Origin: Peribacillus sp044761985
GTDB taxonomy: Bacteria > Bacillota > Bacilli > Bacillales > DSM-1321
Assembly: GCF_044761985.1 (NCBI RefSeq)
Contig: NZ_JBIWDK010000001.1
Location: 496,001 to 560,000 of the forward strand
Reading direction: 5' to 3'
Length of the DNA: 64,000 bases
The first letter of the stretch is position 1. Every line of letters starts with the position of its first letter. Made by a program: the position numbers and the translations under genes. Positions 53,424 through 61,286 of this stretch are shown here, in pieces. A model generated the notes under the pieces. The model saw only the letters and a program-made list of their open reading frames with translations. It was not told where the DNA came from and did not search any database.

Positions 53424-55313
53424 ATGAAAATTACAGACTTGTTAAAATTGGATACCATTCTTATAGATTTGCAAAGCGAGACAAAGCTTGGGGTGATAGA
53501 AGAATTATCCGCCAAGTTAGCACAAGCTGGACGTTTACATGATGAAGGTGGATTCAAGGCCGCCATTTTGAAACGTGAAGAGCAAAGTACGACAGGGATA
53601 GGTGAGGGAATCGCCATCCCACATGCAAAAACGAGTGCTGTGAAAACGCCGGCCATTTGCTTTGGAAAATCAGTTTCAGGTATTCAATATGAATCGCTTG
53701 ATGGGCAGCCAGCTCATTTATTTTTCATGATTGCGGCAAGTGAAGCAGCTAATCAGGTTCACTTAGAGACCCTATCTCGATTGTCTTCATTATTAATGGA
53801 CGCTCAATTCAGGTCTCAATTGGTTTCTGCCACATCAGCTGAAGAAGTGTTGGAGATTATCGATCAAAAAGAACAAGAAGCAGATCAAGACGAAAACGAA
53901 AATGAAGAACAGGAAACAAGTACGATTAGGGATGCTGCAAAAATCTTGGCCGTTACGGCCTGCCCGACAGGAATAGCCCACACTTATATGGCAGCGGATG
54001 CTTTAAAGGCTAAGGCGAAAGAAATGGGTCTTGATTTCAAAGTTGAAACCAATGGATCGACAGGTGTAAAAAATAGGTTGAATCCAGCGGAAATTGCCAA
54101 TGCGGATGTCATTATTGTTGCAGCGGATAAACAAGTAGAGATGGACCGTTTTGACGGTAAGCGGGTTATCATCGTTCCCGTTGCTCATGGGCTCAGGAAG
54201 CCGGAGGAGTTACTTAAACGGGCTGTTAACCGGGACGCACCCATTTACAAAGGGACCAAAAAGGATAGTCGAGAAGATGAACCTTCAACAAAAGGAAAAA
54301 TCGATATTTATAAGCATCTGATGAATGGCGTAAGTAATATGCTTCCATTTGTTGTAGGTGGAGGGATCTTAATTGCACTATCCTTCTTTTTTGGATTAGA
54401 TGCATCCGATCCGACGAAACCGGAATATAATCCGATAGCCAAAGCATTAAGTGATATTGGGGGAGGTACAAGCGGGGCCTTTTTCTTTCTAGTCCCAGTC
54501 CTGGCAGGCTTCATTGCCTCAAGTATCGCCGATCGTCCAGGCTTTGCCCCAGGTATGGTAGGAGGATTGTTGGCAGCCCAGGCCAATGCTGGCTTCATAG
54601 GTGGCCTGATTGCAGGTTTTCTTGCCGGGTATGTTGTTTTAGGATTGAAGAAATTATTCTCTAATTTGCCACAGGCTTTCGAAGGGATTAAACCGGTATT
54701 GCTTTATCCGGTGTTCGGAATGTTAATAACAGGCTTGATCATGCTATTCGTTATTAATGAACCGGTGACTGCTCTCAACCAAGGTTTGTCGAATTGGCTT
54801 CAGGGTCTATCAGGGACAAACGCCGTTCTTTTAGGGATGATTCTTGCAGGCATGATGGCTGTAGATATGGGGGGCCCTATCAATAAAGCTGCCTTTACCT
54901 TTGGGATTGCTGCTATTGAAGCACAAAGCTTCGGCCCTCATGCAGCAGTTATGGCGGGTGGTATGGTACCTCCGCTTGCCATTGCCTTTGCGACTACATT
55001 TTTCAAAAGTAAATTTAACGATACAGAAAGGAAATCTGGATTGACAAATTACTTTATGGGAGCCTTTTTCATTACAGAGGGAGCGATTCCATTTGCGGCA
55101 GCCGATCCGTTTAGGGTCATTATCAGTAGTGTGATTGGAGCAGCAACGGCGGGTGCTCTAACGATGGCATTCAATGTCACATTGCCGGCACCTCATGGGG
55201 GCGTGTTTGTAATACCATTAGTTAACCATCCATTTCTATATTTGTTGGCCATTTTAATAGGCTCACTCATCTCTGGACTTATCTTGGGATTCTGGAAAAG
55301 AAAACAGAACTGA
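53424..55313 (+). CDS. fruA: fructose-specific PTS enzyme IIABC
   Basis: A 629-residue transporter that takes up fructose with phosphorylation at C1. The EIIA domain (about 1-150) has the phospho-histidine in IAIPHAKT; the EIIB domain (about 168-265) has the phospho-cysteine in VTACPTGIAHTYMAADAL; the EIIC domain (about 290-620) has about nine membrane segments with GGPINKAAFTFG and ITEGAIPFAAADP. The domain order A-B-C is the one seen in Bacillus FruA. GGGGGG precedes the ATG. Confidence 0.95.
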   Translation: MKITDLLKLDTILIDLQSETKLGVIEELSAKLAQAGRLHDEGGFKAAILKREEQSTTGIGEGIAIPHAKTSAVKTPAICFGKSVSGIQYESLDGQPAHLFFMIAASEAANQVHLETLSRLSSLLMDAQFRSQLVSATSAEEVLEIIDQKEQEADQDENENEEQETSTIRDAAKILAVTACPTGIAHTYMAADALKAKAKEMGLDFKVETNGSTGVKNRLNPAEIANADVIIVAADKQVEMDRFDGKRVIIVPVAHGLRKPEELLKRAVNRDAPIYKGTKKDSREDEPSTKGKIDIYKHLMNGVSNMLPFVVGGGILIALSFFFGLDASDPTKPEYNPIAKALSDIGGGTSGAFFFLVPVLAGFIASSIADRPGFAPGMVGGLLAAQANAGFIGGLIAGFLAGYVVLGLKKLFSNLPQAFEGIKPVLLYPVFGMLITGLIMLFVINEPVTALNQGLSNWLQGLSGTNAVLLGMILAGMMAVDMGGPINKAAFTFGIAAIEAQSFGPHAAVMAGGMVPPLAIAFATTFFKSKFNDTERKSGLTNYFMGAFFITEGAIPFAAADPFRVIISSVIGAATAGALTMAFNVTLPAPHGGVFVIPLVNHPFLYLLAILIGSLISGLILGFWKRKQN

Positions 55314-55318
55314 AGATT

Positions 55319-55350
55319 GGCGGATTCAAGAATCTTGAATCCGTCTTTTC
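55319..55350 (+). terminator. terminator of the fru operon
   Basis: CGGATTCAAG and CTTGAATCCG pair around AAT and are followed by TCTTTTC. Confidence 0.82.
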
Positions 55351-55541
55351 AATTTTCCAGACTTTTTAATCGTACAAAGATTCCATATGATTCACTTTTG
55401 GGGAAGGTTGTTCCTCGGCCATATTATAGATTGTTTAAAAAGTCTTTATATGACGAATAATAAGCCATTGATAGAGACATAAAAAAGCATGTTTCCCCTA
55501 GTTTTTGGGTAGAGAATATAAATAAGATAAAAAGGAGAAGG

Positions 55542-55946
55542 ATGACCTTGTTGAAGAAAAACACACTAAAAACCATCAAAAGAGATGATATGATAGATGT
55601 TACGACAGAAGTGCAGGCATTTGTAACGGAAAGGGGAATACAAGAAGGTATAGCGCTTGTATATTGTCCACATACTACTGCAGGCATTACAATTAATGAG
55701 AATGCGGATCCAGATGTTAAAAAAGATATGCTTAGGAGATGGGATGAGCTTTATCCATGGAATCATACGTTGGATTTACATATGGAAGGGAACACTGCTG
55801 CTCATTTAAAGTCCAGCACTGTAGGGTCGTCACAACAAGTTATTATCCATAAAGGTAGTCTGGTCCTTGGTAGATGGCAGGGTATATATTTCTGTGAATT
55901 TGATGGTCCTAGAGATCGTCATTACTTCATCAAACTGATTGAGTAA
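55542..55946 (+). CDS. YjbQ/UPF0047 family protein
   Basis: A 134-residue protein of the COG0432 family, which has weak thiamine-phosphate-synthase activity in some members but no settled role. The conserved metal-site residues are in VYCPHTTAGITINENAD (about residues 45-61) and NTAAHLKSS (near 86), with the C-terminal CEFDGPR. AAAAGGAGAAGG stands before the ATG at 55542; the TTG pair at 55548/55551 is an alternative start. Confidence 0.85.
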   Translation: MTLLKKNTLKTIKRDDMIDVTTEVQAFVTERGIQEGIALVYCPHTTAGITINENADPDVKKDMLRRWDELYPWNHTLDLHMEGNTAAHLKSSTVGSSQQVIIHKGSLVLGRWQGIYFCEFDGPRDRHYFIKLIE

Positions 55947-55973
55947 GACAAGGATATGCAGGGGGAAACAATT

Positions 55974-56543
55974 TTGATAGATGTTTTGATTACAGGAAAA
56001 AAAGTACGGTTGAGGAATGTCCAACAGGACGATTTGAAAACCTTATGGAGTTTAAGGTATGGAGAAGAAAATCCTTTGTGGAAAAAATGGGATACACCAT
56101 ACTCAGCTAATGAAATTATGGATTATCCTACGTACATTAACAATGAGATGAAACTACGGAGATACGATCAAAAATTAGGTGTTTTCTCTGAATTATTAAT
56201 AGAAAGGGAACACCAAATAATCGGGTCGGTTGTTTATTATTGGGAGAATGAACCAGCAAGATGGCTAGAAATCGGAATTACCATATATGAACCAAGATAT
56301 TGGAATGGCGGTTATGGAACGGAAGCCATTAGCCTATTCATTCCTTATTTATTTCAAAATTTAACCATTGAAAGGATAGGATTGACGACGTGGTCTGGAA
56401 ATGAACGAATGATGACGGTCGCTGAAAAAGTAGGAATGCAACTTGAGGGTAGAATAAGGAAATGCATTTATCACGATGGGATTTACTACGATTCCATCAA
56501 GATGGGGATGTTACGTGAAGAATGGCAAGCGAGAAACGAATGA
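55974..56543 (+). CDS. GNAT-family N-acetyltransferase
   Basis: A 189-residue RimJ/RimL-like acetyltransferase. The acetyl-CoA loop is in EPRYWNGGYGTEA (near residue 105), followed by IERIGLTTWSGNERMMTVAEKVGM. GGGGG lies 9 bases before the TTG at 55974; the in-frame ATG at 55956 overlaps that site. Substrate unknown. It follows the YjbQ-like gene by 27 bases and may be co-transcribed with it. Confidence 0.82.
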   Translation: MIDVLITGKKVRLRNVQQDDLKTLWSLRYGEENPLWKKWDTPYSANEIMDYPTYINNEMKLRRYDQKLGVFSELLIEREHQIIGSVVYYWENEPARWLEIGITIYEPRYWNGGYGTEAISLFIPYLFQNLTIERIGLTTWSGNERMMTVAEKVGMQLEGRIRKCIYHDGIYYDSIKMGMLREEWQARNE

Positions 56544-56665
56544 ACGATAATCACTTTTTTTAAAAAATGTAAAAAAACACCTGGATTACCTTGGGAATAA
56601 TTTGACGCTGTTTTCTCTTTTTTATTCTGTTATTCTAGGGAGGTGCTTAACGAGGAGGTTAAAGG

Positions 56666-57265
56666 ATGAAATTATCAGTTGTATTACCGATGATCATAAC
56701 TCTTAGTGTCATCATACTTGGACTAGCATTCCCTTGGGAAACCACAAGCAAGGCTTCGAATGGTGCTAAAAAACATGTTATTAAACAAGGTGAATCGATA
56801 TGGGATATCGCTAAGCAGCATGGAGTTCCAATTCAAACGTTAAAAGAAGTCAATAATAACAAGAATAATGTTGCTGAACCTGGCAAAACATTGATTATTC
56901 CACATTTCATGAATGAAACCGATAAAGAACTATTAGCTAGATTGGTTCATGCTGAGGCAAAAGGTGAGCCATATAGAGGCAAGGTAGAAGTAGCAGGAGT
57001 CGTGTTAAATCGTCTTGATAGTGGCGAATTCCCTGAAACAGTAAGAGAAGTGATTTATCAAAAAAATCAATTCTCTCCTGTTGATGATGGTAGCATTAAC
57101 AAACCTGCTGGAGAAGATGCAGTACGGGCAGTAAATGAAGCAATAGCCATTCACGGCTATACGAATGATGCATTATATTTTTGGAATCCAAGTATATCCG
57201 ACAGTGTGTGGATGGAAAAATTAGAAGTGGTTAAAATTATCGGTGGCCACCATTTTGCCATTTGA
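56666..57265 (+). CDS. cell wall hydrolase with LysM domain (SleB/CwlJ-like)
   Basis: A 199-residue exported enzyme. It has an N-terminal hydrophobic signal or anchor (about 5-25), one LysM domain (about 36-80, HVIKQGESIWDIAKQHG) that binds peptidoglycan, and a Hydrolase_2 domain (about 88-199) with LLARLVHAEAKGEPYRGKVEVAGVVLNR that holds the catalytic Glu. Relatives such as SleB, CwlJ and YkvT cleave spore cortex or cell wall. I infer a cell-wall lytic role; spore role uncertain. A GAGGAGG site precedes the ATG. Confidence 0.88.
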   Translation: MKLSVVLPMIITLSVIILGLAFPWETTSKASNGAKKHVIKQGESIWDIAKQHGVPIQTLKEVNNNKNNVAEPGKTLIIPHFMNETDKELLARLVHAEAKGEPYRGKVEVAGVVLNRLDSGEFPETVREVIYQKNQFSPVDDGSINKPAGEDAVRAVNEAIAIHGYTNDALYFWNPSISDSVWMEKLEVVKIIGGHHFAI

Positions 57266-57271
57266 TCATGA

Positions 57272-57300
57272 AGCCTGACCGTCTACGGTCAGGCCTTTTT
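57272..57300 (+). terminator. terminator after the cell wall hydrolase gene
   Basis: AGCCTGACCGT and ACGGTCAGGCCTTTTT pair around CT. Confidence 0.9.
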
Positions 57301-57439
57301 CAATAAAAGAGTATTTCCTCAAAAACGTTATAGTCGAAAAGGGCTAATGAATGGAATTACTTACTTTAATGCATTCTGGAAGTAGGATATAATTGAAAAG
57401 GAAATTGAAAAAGTGGTTCAATGAATAAGGAGTTGTAAG

Positions 57440-58084
57440 ATGGCTAATACGCACGTTTATACAAAAAAAGAGGAAGTATTCAATGCAATCACCCATGGAA
57501 TTGGTGTCTTATTAAGCATTGCCGCTCTTGTTTTATTAATAATTTTCTCTGCTCATCAAGGATCGGCTTCACTCATTGTGATTTCGATCATTTATGGAGT
57601 TTCTATGCTCCTTTTATATGTAGCTTCTACTTTAGTGCATAGCTTTCCTGAGGGGAAATTGAAAGACCTTTTTGAGATTTTTGATCACTCGGCCATTTAT
57701 ATATTCATTGCGGGCACGTATACACCAATCATGCTGCTCGTCATTCAAGGGGCTTTAGGATGGACGCTATTGGGAGTTGTATGGGGTGTGGCAGTGGTAG
57801 GAGTCATCTTCAAGGCTTTCTTTGTTAAGAAGTTTCTTTATCTATCCACGATTTTATATATCGCAATGGGGTGGATGATTGTACTGGCATGGGGCCCGCT
57901 AACCAACACCATGCCAGCAGCAGGCATACAATTACTTATAGCCGGAGGATTACTTTATACTTTCGGTGCCATCTTTTATGTATGGCGTGGTTTTCCTTTT
58001 CACCATGCTGTATGGCATCTCTTCGTGCTTGCAGGATCTGTGGCACACTTCTTTGTAGTTTTATTTTATATTATCCCTCTATAA
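57440..58084 (+). CDS. hemolysin III/TrhA-family membrane protein
   Basis: A 214-residue seven-segment membrane protein of the PAQR/hemolysin III family, like Bacillus YplQ. The conserved residues are in FNAITHGIGVLLS, ASTLVHSF, FDHSAIYIFIAGTYTP and FHHAVWHLFVLAGSVAHFF; the histidines bind a metal in the PAQR fold. In bacteria TrhA relatives affect membrane lipid homeostasis. AAGGAG precedes the ATG. Monocistronic. Confidence 0.9.
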   Translation: MANTHVYTKKEEVFNAITHGIGVLLSIAALVLLIIFSAHQGSASLIVISIIYGVSMLLLYVASTLVHSFPEGKLKDLFEIFDHSAIYIFIAGTYTPIMLLVIQGALGWTLLGVVWGVAVVGVIFKAFFVKKFLYLSTILYIAMGWMIVLAWGPLTNTMPAAGIQLLIAGGLLYTFGAIFYVWRGFPFHHAVWHLFVLAGSVAHFFVVLFYIIPL

Positions 58085-58174
58085 CTAGAGGGATTATCTT
58101 TATATAAATAAATTCGTGTTTTAAATTCTACCATTTAGGTAATAGATAAGAAAAGAGACTTAGGAGGAAACCAT

Positions 58175-58657
58175 ATGAAGAAATCTTTAAAAGTACTTTC
58201 GGTCCCATTTGCTGCTATGCTTGTATTAGCAGGATGTGGAGAAGATGACGAGGTAAAGAATCCGCCGGTACAAGAAAATGAAAACCAAGCGGAAACAAAT
58301 CCTGAAAAGGGAACAGAAACCAATGAAAAGCTTCCATTTACTTTCAAAGCCTTTAACCTAGAAGTTGATTATAAAGGGAATAACAATGACTATGAAGCGG
58401 AATATGATACCATGGGTGCTCAAACGGAAGCTTCTATCGATGATGAATCCAATAAACATGAAGTTCATGGTGATGAAGCGATGGAAGAATTGACGCCAAT
58501 TTTAGAAAAGTTGACGTTCACCCAAGACTCTACGGATGATGAGGTCATACAAGAGGTGACTAAAGCCTTTAACTTAAAAGAGGATTACCAAGAGTTCGAA
58601 TTGGAAGTTACGTATAGCGATGGAAAAACAAAGGTATATAAAGTCGTTAATAAATAA
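58175..58657 (+). CDS. YusW-like lipoprotein
   Basis: A 160-residue lipoprotein with the lipobox LAGC at about residues 17-20 and a low-complexity linker rich in Glu, Asn and Pro (about 22-50). A YusW-like domain follows with KAFNLEVDYKGNNNDYEAEYD and ELEVTYSDGKTKVYK. The function is unknown; the domain looks like a PepSY-like beta-alpha fold. TAGGAGG lies before the ATG. Confidence 0.82.
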   Translation: MKKSLKVLSVPFAAMLVLAGCGEDDEVKNPPVQENENQAETNPEKGTETNEKLPFTFKAFNLEVDYKGNNNDYEAEYDTMGAQTEASIDDESNKHEVHGDEAMEELTPILEKLTFTQDSTDDEVIQEVTKAFNLKEDYQEFELEVTYSDGKTKVYKVVNK

Positions 58658-58800
58658 AAACAATCGTGATAGAATATATTCAAGAGTTGTCAAATCTTAA
58701 TTGTTATAGTAAAATGGTGTAGGTAAACAAAGGGGTTTATCATACTTTTACTATGCTATTTAATTCGGGCTTATGGGGATAGGACCGTAGTAAATACATA

Positions 58801-58840
58801 TAAAAAAAGAGTCTTTTTTCTAAAAAGAGTCTTTTTTTAT
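58801..58840 (+). terminator. possible terminator after the YusW-like gene
   Basis: AAAAAAAGAGTC followed by two T-runs and a second AAAAAGAGTC form a weak A/T stem ending in seven T residues. It lies 145 bases after the stop. Confidence 0.4.
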
Positions 58841-58885
58841 TTTTCTGAAAAATAAAGCCCGACTTTAAATATATTTAATTAAACG

Positions 58886-58930
58886 ATAAAGACAGGGGGT
58901 ACCAAATCCATGGTATCTACCTGTCTTTAT
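58886..58930 (-). terminator. terminator of bioY
   Basis: ATAAAGACAGG and CCTGTCTTTAT form the outer stem and TACCA/TGGTA the inner stem, just after the bioY stop on the minus strand. Confidence 0.75.
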
Positions 58931-58938
58931 TTTGTCTA

Positions 58939-59508
58939 TTAGGAAATAGAGATATTTTTTTTGGGAAGCATTTTAGCTGAAGCAAGTCTAGCTCGAATGG
59001 AAACACCTAACCAGGATGCTAGGAGGGCTTTCAGGATACCTACGATTAAGAATGGTGCGAATCCACTAGCAATGGCAGCTGTCCAAGTTAATGCAGCTGC
59101 ATATTTCAACCATATTGTTCCAATGGTTAATGTTATCATCATGCCAATGATATTAGCTATGAGTGCAATGGGAAATGTAAAACGGGTTTTTTCCAAAATC
59201 CAGCCGGTAATGAAAACAGTAGGGATATAAGACAATAAATAGCCACCAGTAGGACCGAAAATCTTTGCCAGTCCTCCAGACATTTCTGCAAAGACAGGAA
59301 CACCAGCTGCACCAATGAATAAGTACAAAACTACCGAATAAGTACCATAACGAGCACCCAGGATCGTAGCGGCAAGTCCAACGGCCAGAGTTTGTCCTGT
59401 AATAGGCACGAGCGGGAGTGGAATGGTTAGTTGGGAAAGGATTCCGATAATAGCTGCAAATAAGGCTGTGATTATCATCATTCTTAATTTTTCATGACTC
59501 GTATTCAA
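58939..59508 (-). CDS. bioY: biotin transporter BioY
   Basis: A 189-residue ECF-type biotin-binding S component with about six membrane segments. The conserved features are TIPLPLVPITGQTLAVGLAA (near residue 28), GLAKIFGPTGGYLLSYI (near 80) and VSIRARLAS near the end. The start is TTG with AGGAGG 7 bases upstream. No ECF A/T components are adjacent. The BirA-type operator upstream indicates repression by biotin. The rest of the biotin synthesis genes are not in this window. Confidence 0.93.
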   Translation of the reverse strand: MNTSHEKLRMMIITALFAAIIGILSQLTIPLPLVPITGQTLAVGLAATILGARYGTYSVVLYLFIGAAGVPVFAEMSGGLAKIFGPTGGYLLSYIPTVFITGWILEKTRFTFPIALIANIIGMMITLTIGTIWLKYAAALTWTAAIASGFAPFLIVGILKALLASWLGVSIRARLASAKMLPKKNISIS

Positions 59509-59523
59509 AGCGTTTCCTCCTAA

Positions 59524-59552
59524 TGTAAACTAATTTATTATTTGGTTAACAA
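59524..59552 (-). promoter_or_regulatory. BirA operator upstream of bioY
   Basis: On the minus strand TTGTTAACC, 13 bases, GTTTACA match the BirA operator with half-sites TTGTTAACC and GGTTTACAA-like. It is 16 bases before the bioY start codon, overlapping the expected promoter. Confidence 0.8.
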
Positions 59553-59852
59553 ATAAAATTTTATTATAGGATGTAAATACTGTCAATAACTTTTGTTTTT
59601 TCTGAAGTTTGAAGGAAGAAAATTGGATTGCATATAAGGGAGATTGTAAAGAATATAGGGATCTATAAGCCTGATATTTAGCTCAACTCGAACATTTATC
59701 AATATTACAGGTATAGCTGTATGTTCACCACTTTGTAAATGAGGATGGAATCATGAAAGAGCAGACAAAATGGATTTCATCATTTGACTGCCTTCACATA
59801 GGAATAATCGGGGCCCATGTGAAGATAGTCAATCATTTACACCAGACTAGAT
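59553..59852. other. 300-base intergenic stretch with one long hairpin
   Basis: TTGACT-GC-CTTCACAT (59784-59799) pairs with ATGTGAAG-AT-AGTCAA (59817-59832), a 14-bp interrupted stem, 20 bases after the araR stop. It has no T-run, so it would be an unusual terminator. A 65-codon ORF at 59753 runs across it and looks like chance. Nothing else is seen. Confidence 0.55.
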
Positions 59853-60944
59853 TTATTTTTCATCTAGCTTTTTTACAGTTTCCCCTTCAATTAAGACTGG
59901 TTGGTAATGGTTTTCATTGGGTAAGCCCTTCTTTCCTTGTAATTTCTTGATCAACCAATCAGCTGCATCATGACCCATTTGTTCTTGTGGGTGTGTTAAA
60001 GTCGTTAATTTGATATTAGCATTTTTCGCTATATAAGAATTGTCCTGGCCAATAATTGATAATTGTTCCGGAATGGAAATATCAAGTTGTCTGCATACAT
60101 TTACTACTTCTAACCCTACCTCGTCGTTATAGCAAACAATGGCAGTCAACACGTCTCTATTTTCGTTTAAGAACCGCTTCAAGTTCTTGTGCAAGTCTAG
60201 CTTCGTTTCTGTAGTATATGAAAGCAATTGTTCGGGTTGAAAGCGTAATTTTGCTTCTCCAAGTGCTTTTATATATCCTTTCATTCGATACTTTCCTTGT
60301 AAATCATCCATTTTTGATATGAACCCAATTTGGGTGTGTCCATTGGAAATTAATTCTTTTGTAGCGAGATAGCTCGACTGCACATCATCTAGGCAAAAGA
60401 AAGGAACTTCTAATTCTTCATAATAAGCGTTAATCATGATGAATGGTACCTCTTGTTCCTTAAATGTTAGGTAGTAAGCAATGTTGGGATTGTATAGATT
60501 GCTTTTTGTAGGTTCAACAATCAAACCATCTACGCCAAAAGATAACATCATTTCCAAGGCTTTTTTTTCTTGTTCGACGTCATTATTTGTACTGGCCAAT
60601 AGTAAGGAATAATTATTTTCATTTAATCTTTTTTCAATTCCGCGGATAATAGAAGGGAAAATGTAATCCGATATGTAGGTCGTGATGACACCAATCGTTT
60701 TATATTTGAAATTCCCACCAGACTTTAATTGATATTGATTACTAACATATGTCCCAGAACCTTTTTCACTTCTTAAGAATCCCTCGTTTGCTAATTCTAA
60801 AATGGACTTTCTTACAGTGTGTCGGCTAACGTTGTACATATCTTGCATAACGGACTCAGTAGGAATTTGTTCTCCTATACTATACTCACCTGTAAGGATT
60901 TTATTTTTTAAATCATCGACGATTACCTGATACTTTGGTTTCAT
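59853..60944 (-). CDS. araR: arabinose operon repressor AraR (GntR DNA-binding plus LacI-type sensor)
   Basis: A 363-residue repressor. The N-terminal GntR winged helix (about 1-70) has GEYSIGEQIPTESVMQDMYNVSRHTVRKSILEL, and the rest (about 85-355) is a periplasmic-binding/LacI-type sensor domain with GVITTYISDYIFPSIIRGIE and STNNDVEQEKKALEMM. It binds L-arabinose and leaves DNA when bound. GAGGTGAGG precedes the ATG. It is divergent from araB, with an AraR box near each promoter, so it should also regulate itself. Confidence 0.94.
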   Translation of the reverse strand: MKPKYQVIVDDLKNKILTGEYSIGEQIPTESVMQDMYNVSRHTVRKSILELANEGFLRSEKGSGTYVSNQYQLKSGGNFKYKTIGVITTYISDYIFPSIIRGIEKRLNENNYSLLLASTNNDVEQEKKALEMMLSFGVDGLIVEPTKSNLYNPNIAYYLTFKEQEVPFIMINAYYEELEVPFFCLDDVQSSYLATKELISNGHTQIGFISKMDDLQGKYRMKGYIKALGEAKLRFQPEQLLSYTTETKLDLHKNLKRFLNENRDVLTAIVCYNDEVGLEVVNVCRQLDISIPEQLSIIGQDNSYIAKNANIKLTTLTHPQEQMGHDAADWLIKKLQGKKGLPNENHYQPVLIEGETVKKLDEK

Positions 60945-60995
60945 TAAACCTCACCTCGTTTCGGTTGTTTGCATTCTTATTTATTTTCCTTTTAG

Positions 60996-61012
60996 AATTG
61001 TACGTACACATT
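60996..61012 (-). promoter_or_regulatory. AraR box near the araR promoter
   Basis: The sequence AATTGTACGTACACATT contains the GTACGTAC core of the AraR operator (consensus ATTTGTACGTACAAAT) about 50 bases before the araR start. It probably mediates autoregulation. Confidence 0.8.
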
Positions 61013-61194
61013 TTAACATAAGCCTGAGTGGATTAAAACAAATTACCTCAGTTTGTGGACAAAGCTATTAATACCTGATTTTTTACCATATCCTTTACTC
61101 CCTATCCCTATTCACTTAATATCCTAGATTCACTGCCTTTGAAGTGAGGATGACGGTTCAACTTAAAAGCTGTGAGTATAATTAATATTGTTTA

Positions 61195-61223
61195 TTGACA
61201 AATGTACGTACAAAAAATATAAT
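61195..61223 (+). promoter_or_regulatory. araBDA promoter with AraR operator in the spacer
   Basis: TTGACA (61195-61200) and TATAAT (61218-61223) are both perfect and 17 bases apart. An AraR box AAATGTACGTACAAAA (61200-61215) fills the spacer, so repressor binding would exclude RNA polymerase directly. Confidence 0.9.
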
Positions 61224-61258
61224 GTATTCATAAATGAATTCAAGCGCCTCCTGTATAT

Positions 61259-61272
61259 TGAAAGCGCTATCG
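61259..61272 (+). promoter_or_regulatory. cre-like site in the araB leader
   Basis: TGAAAGCGCTATCG matches the CcpA consensus TGWAANCGNTNWCA except for one base near its 3' end and lies about 30 bases after the expected transcription start. It suggests catabolite repression of the ara operon. Confidence 0.6.
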
Positions 61273-61286
61273 AAAGGGGGATTAAC

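Noticed and set aside
59753..59950. Plus-strand ORF of 65 codons after araR
   Set aside because: It crosses a hairpin and the 3' end of araR on the opposite strand and has only a weak binding site.
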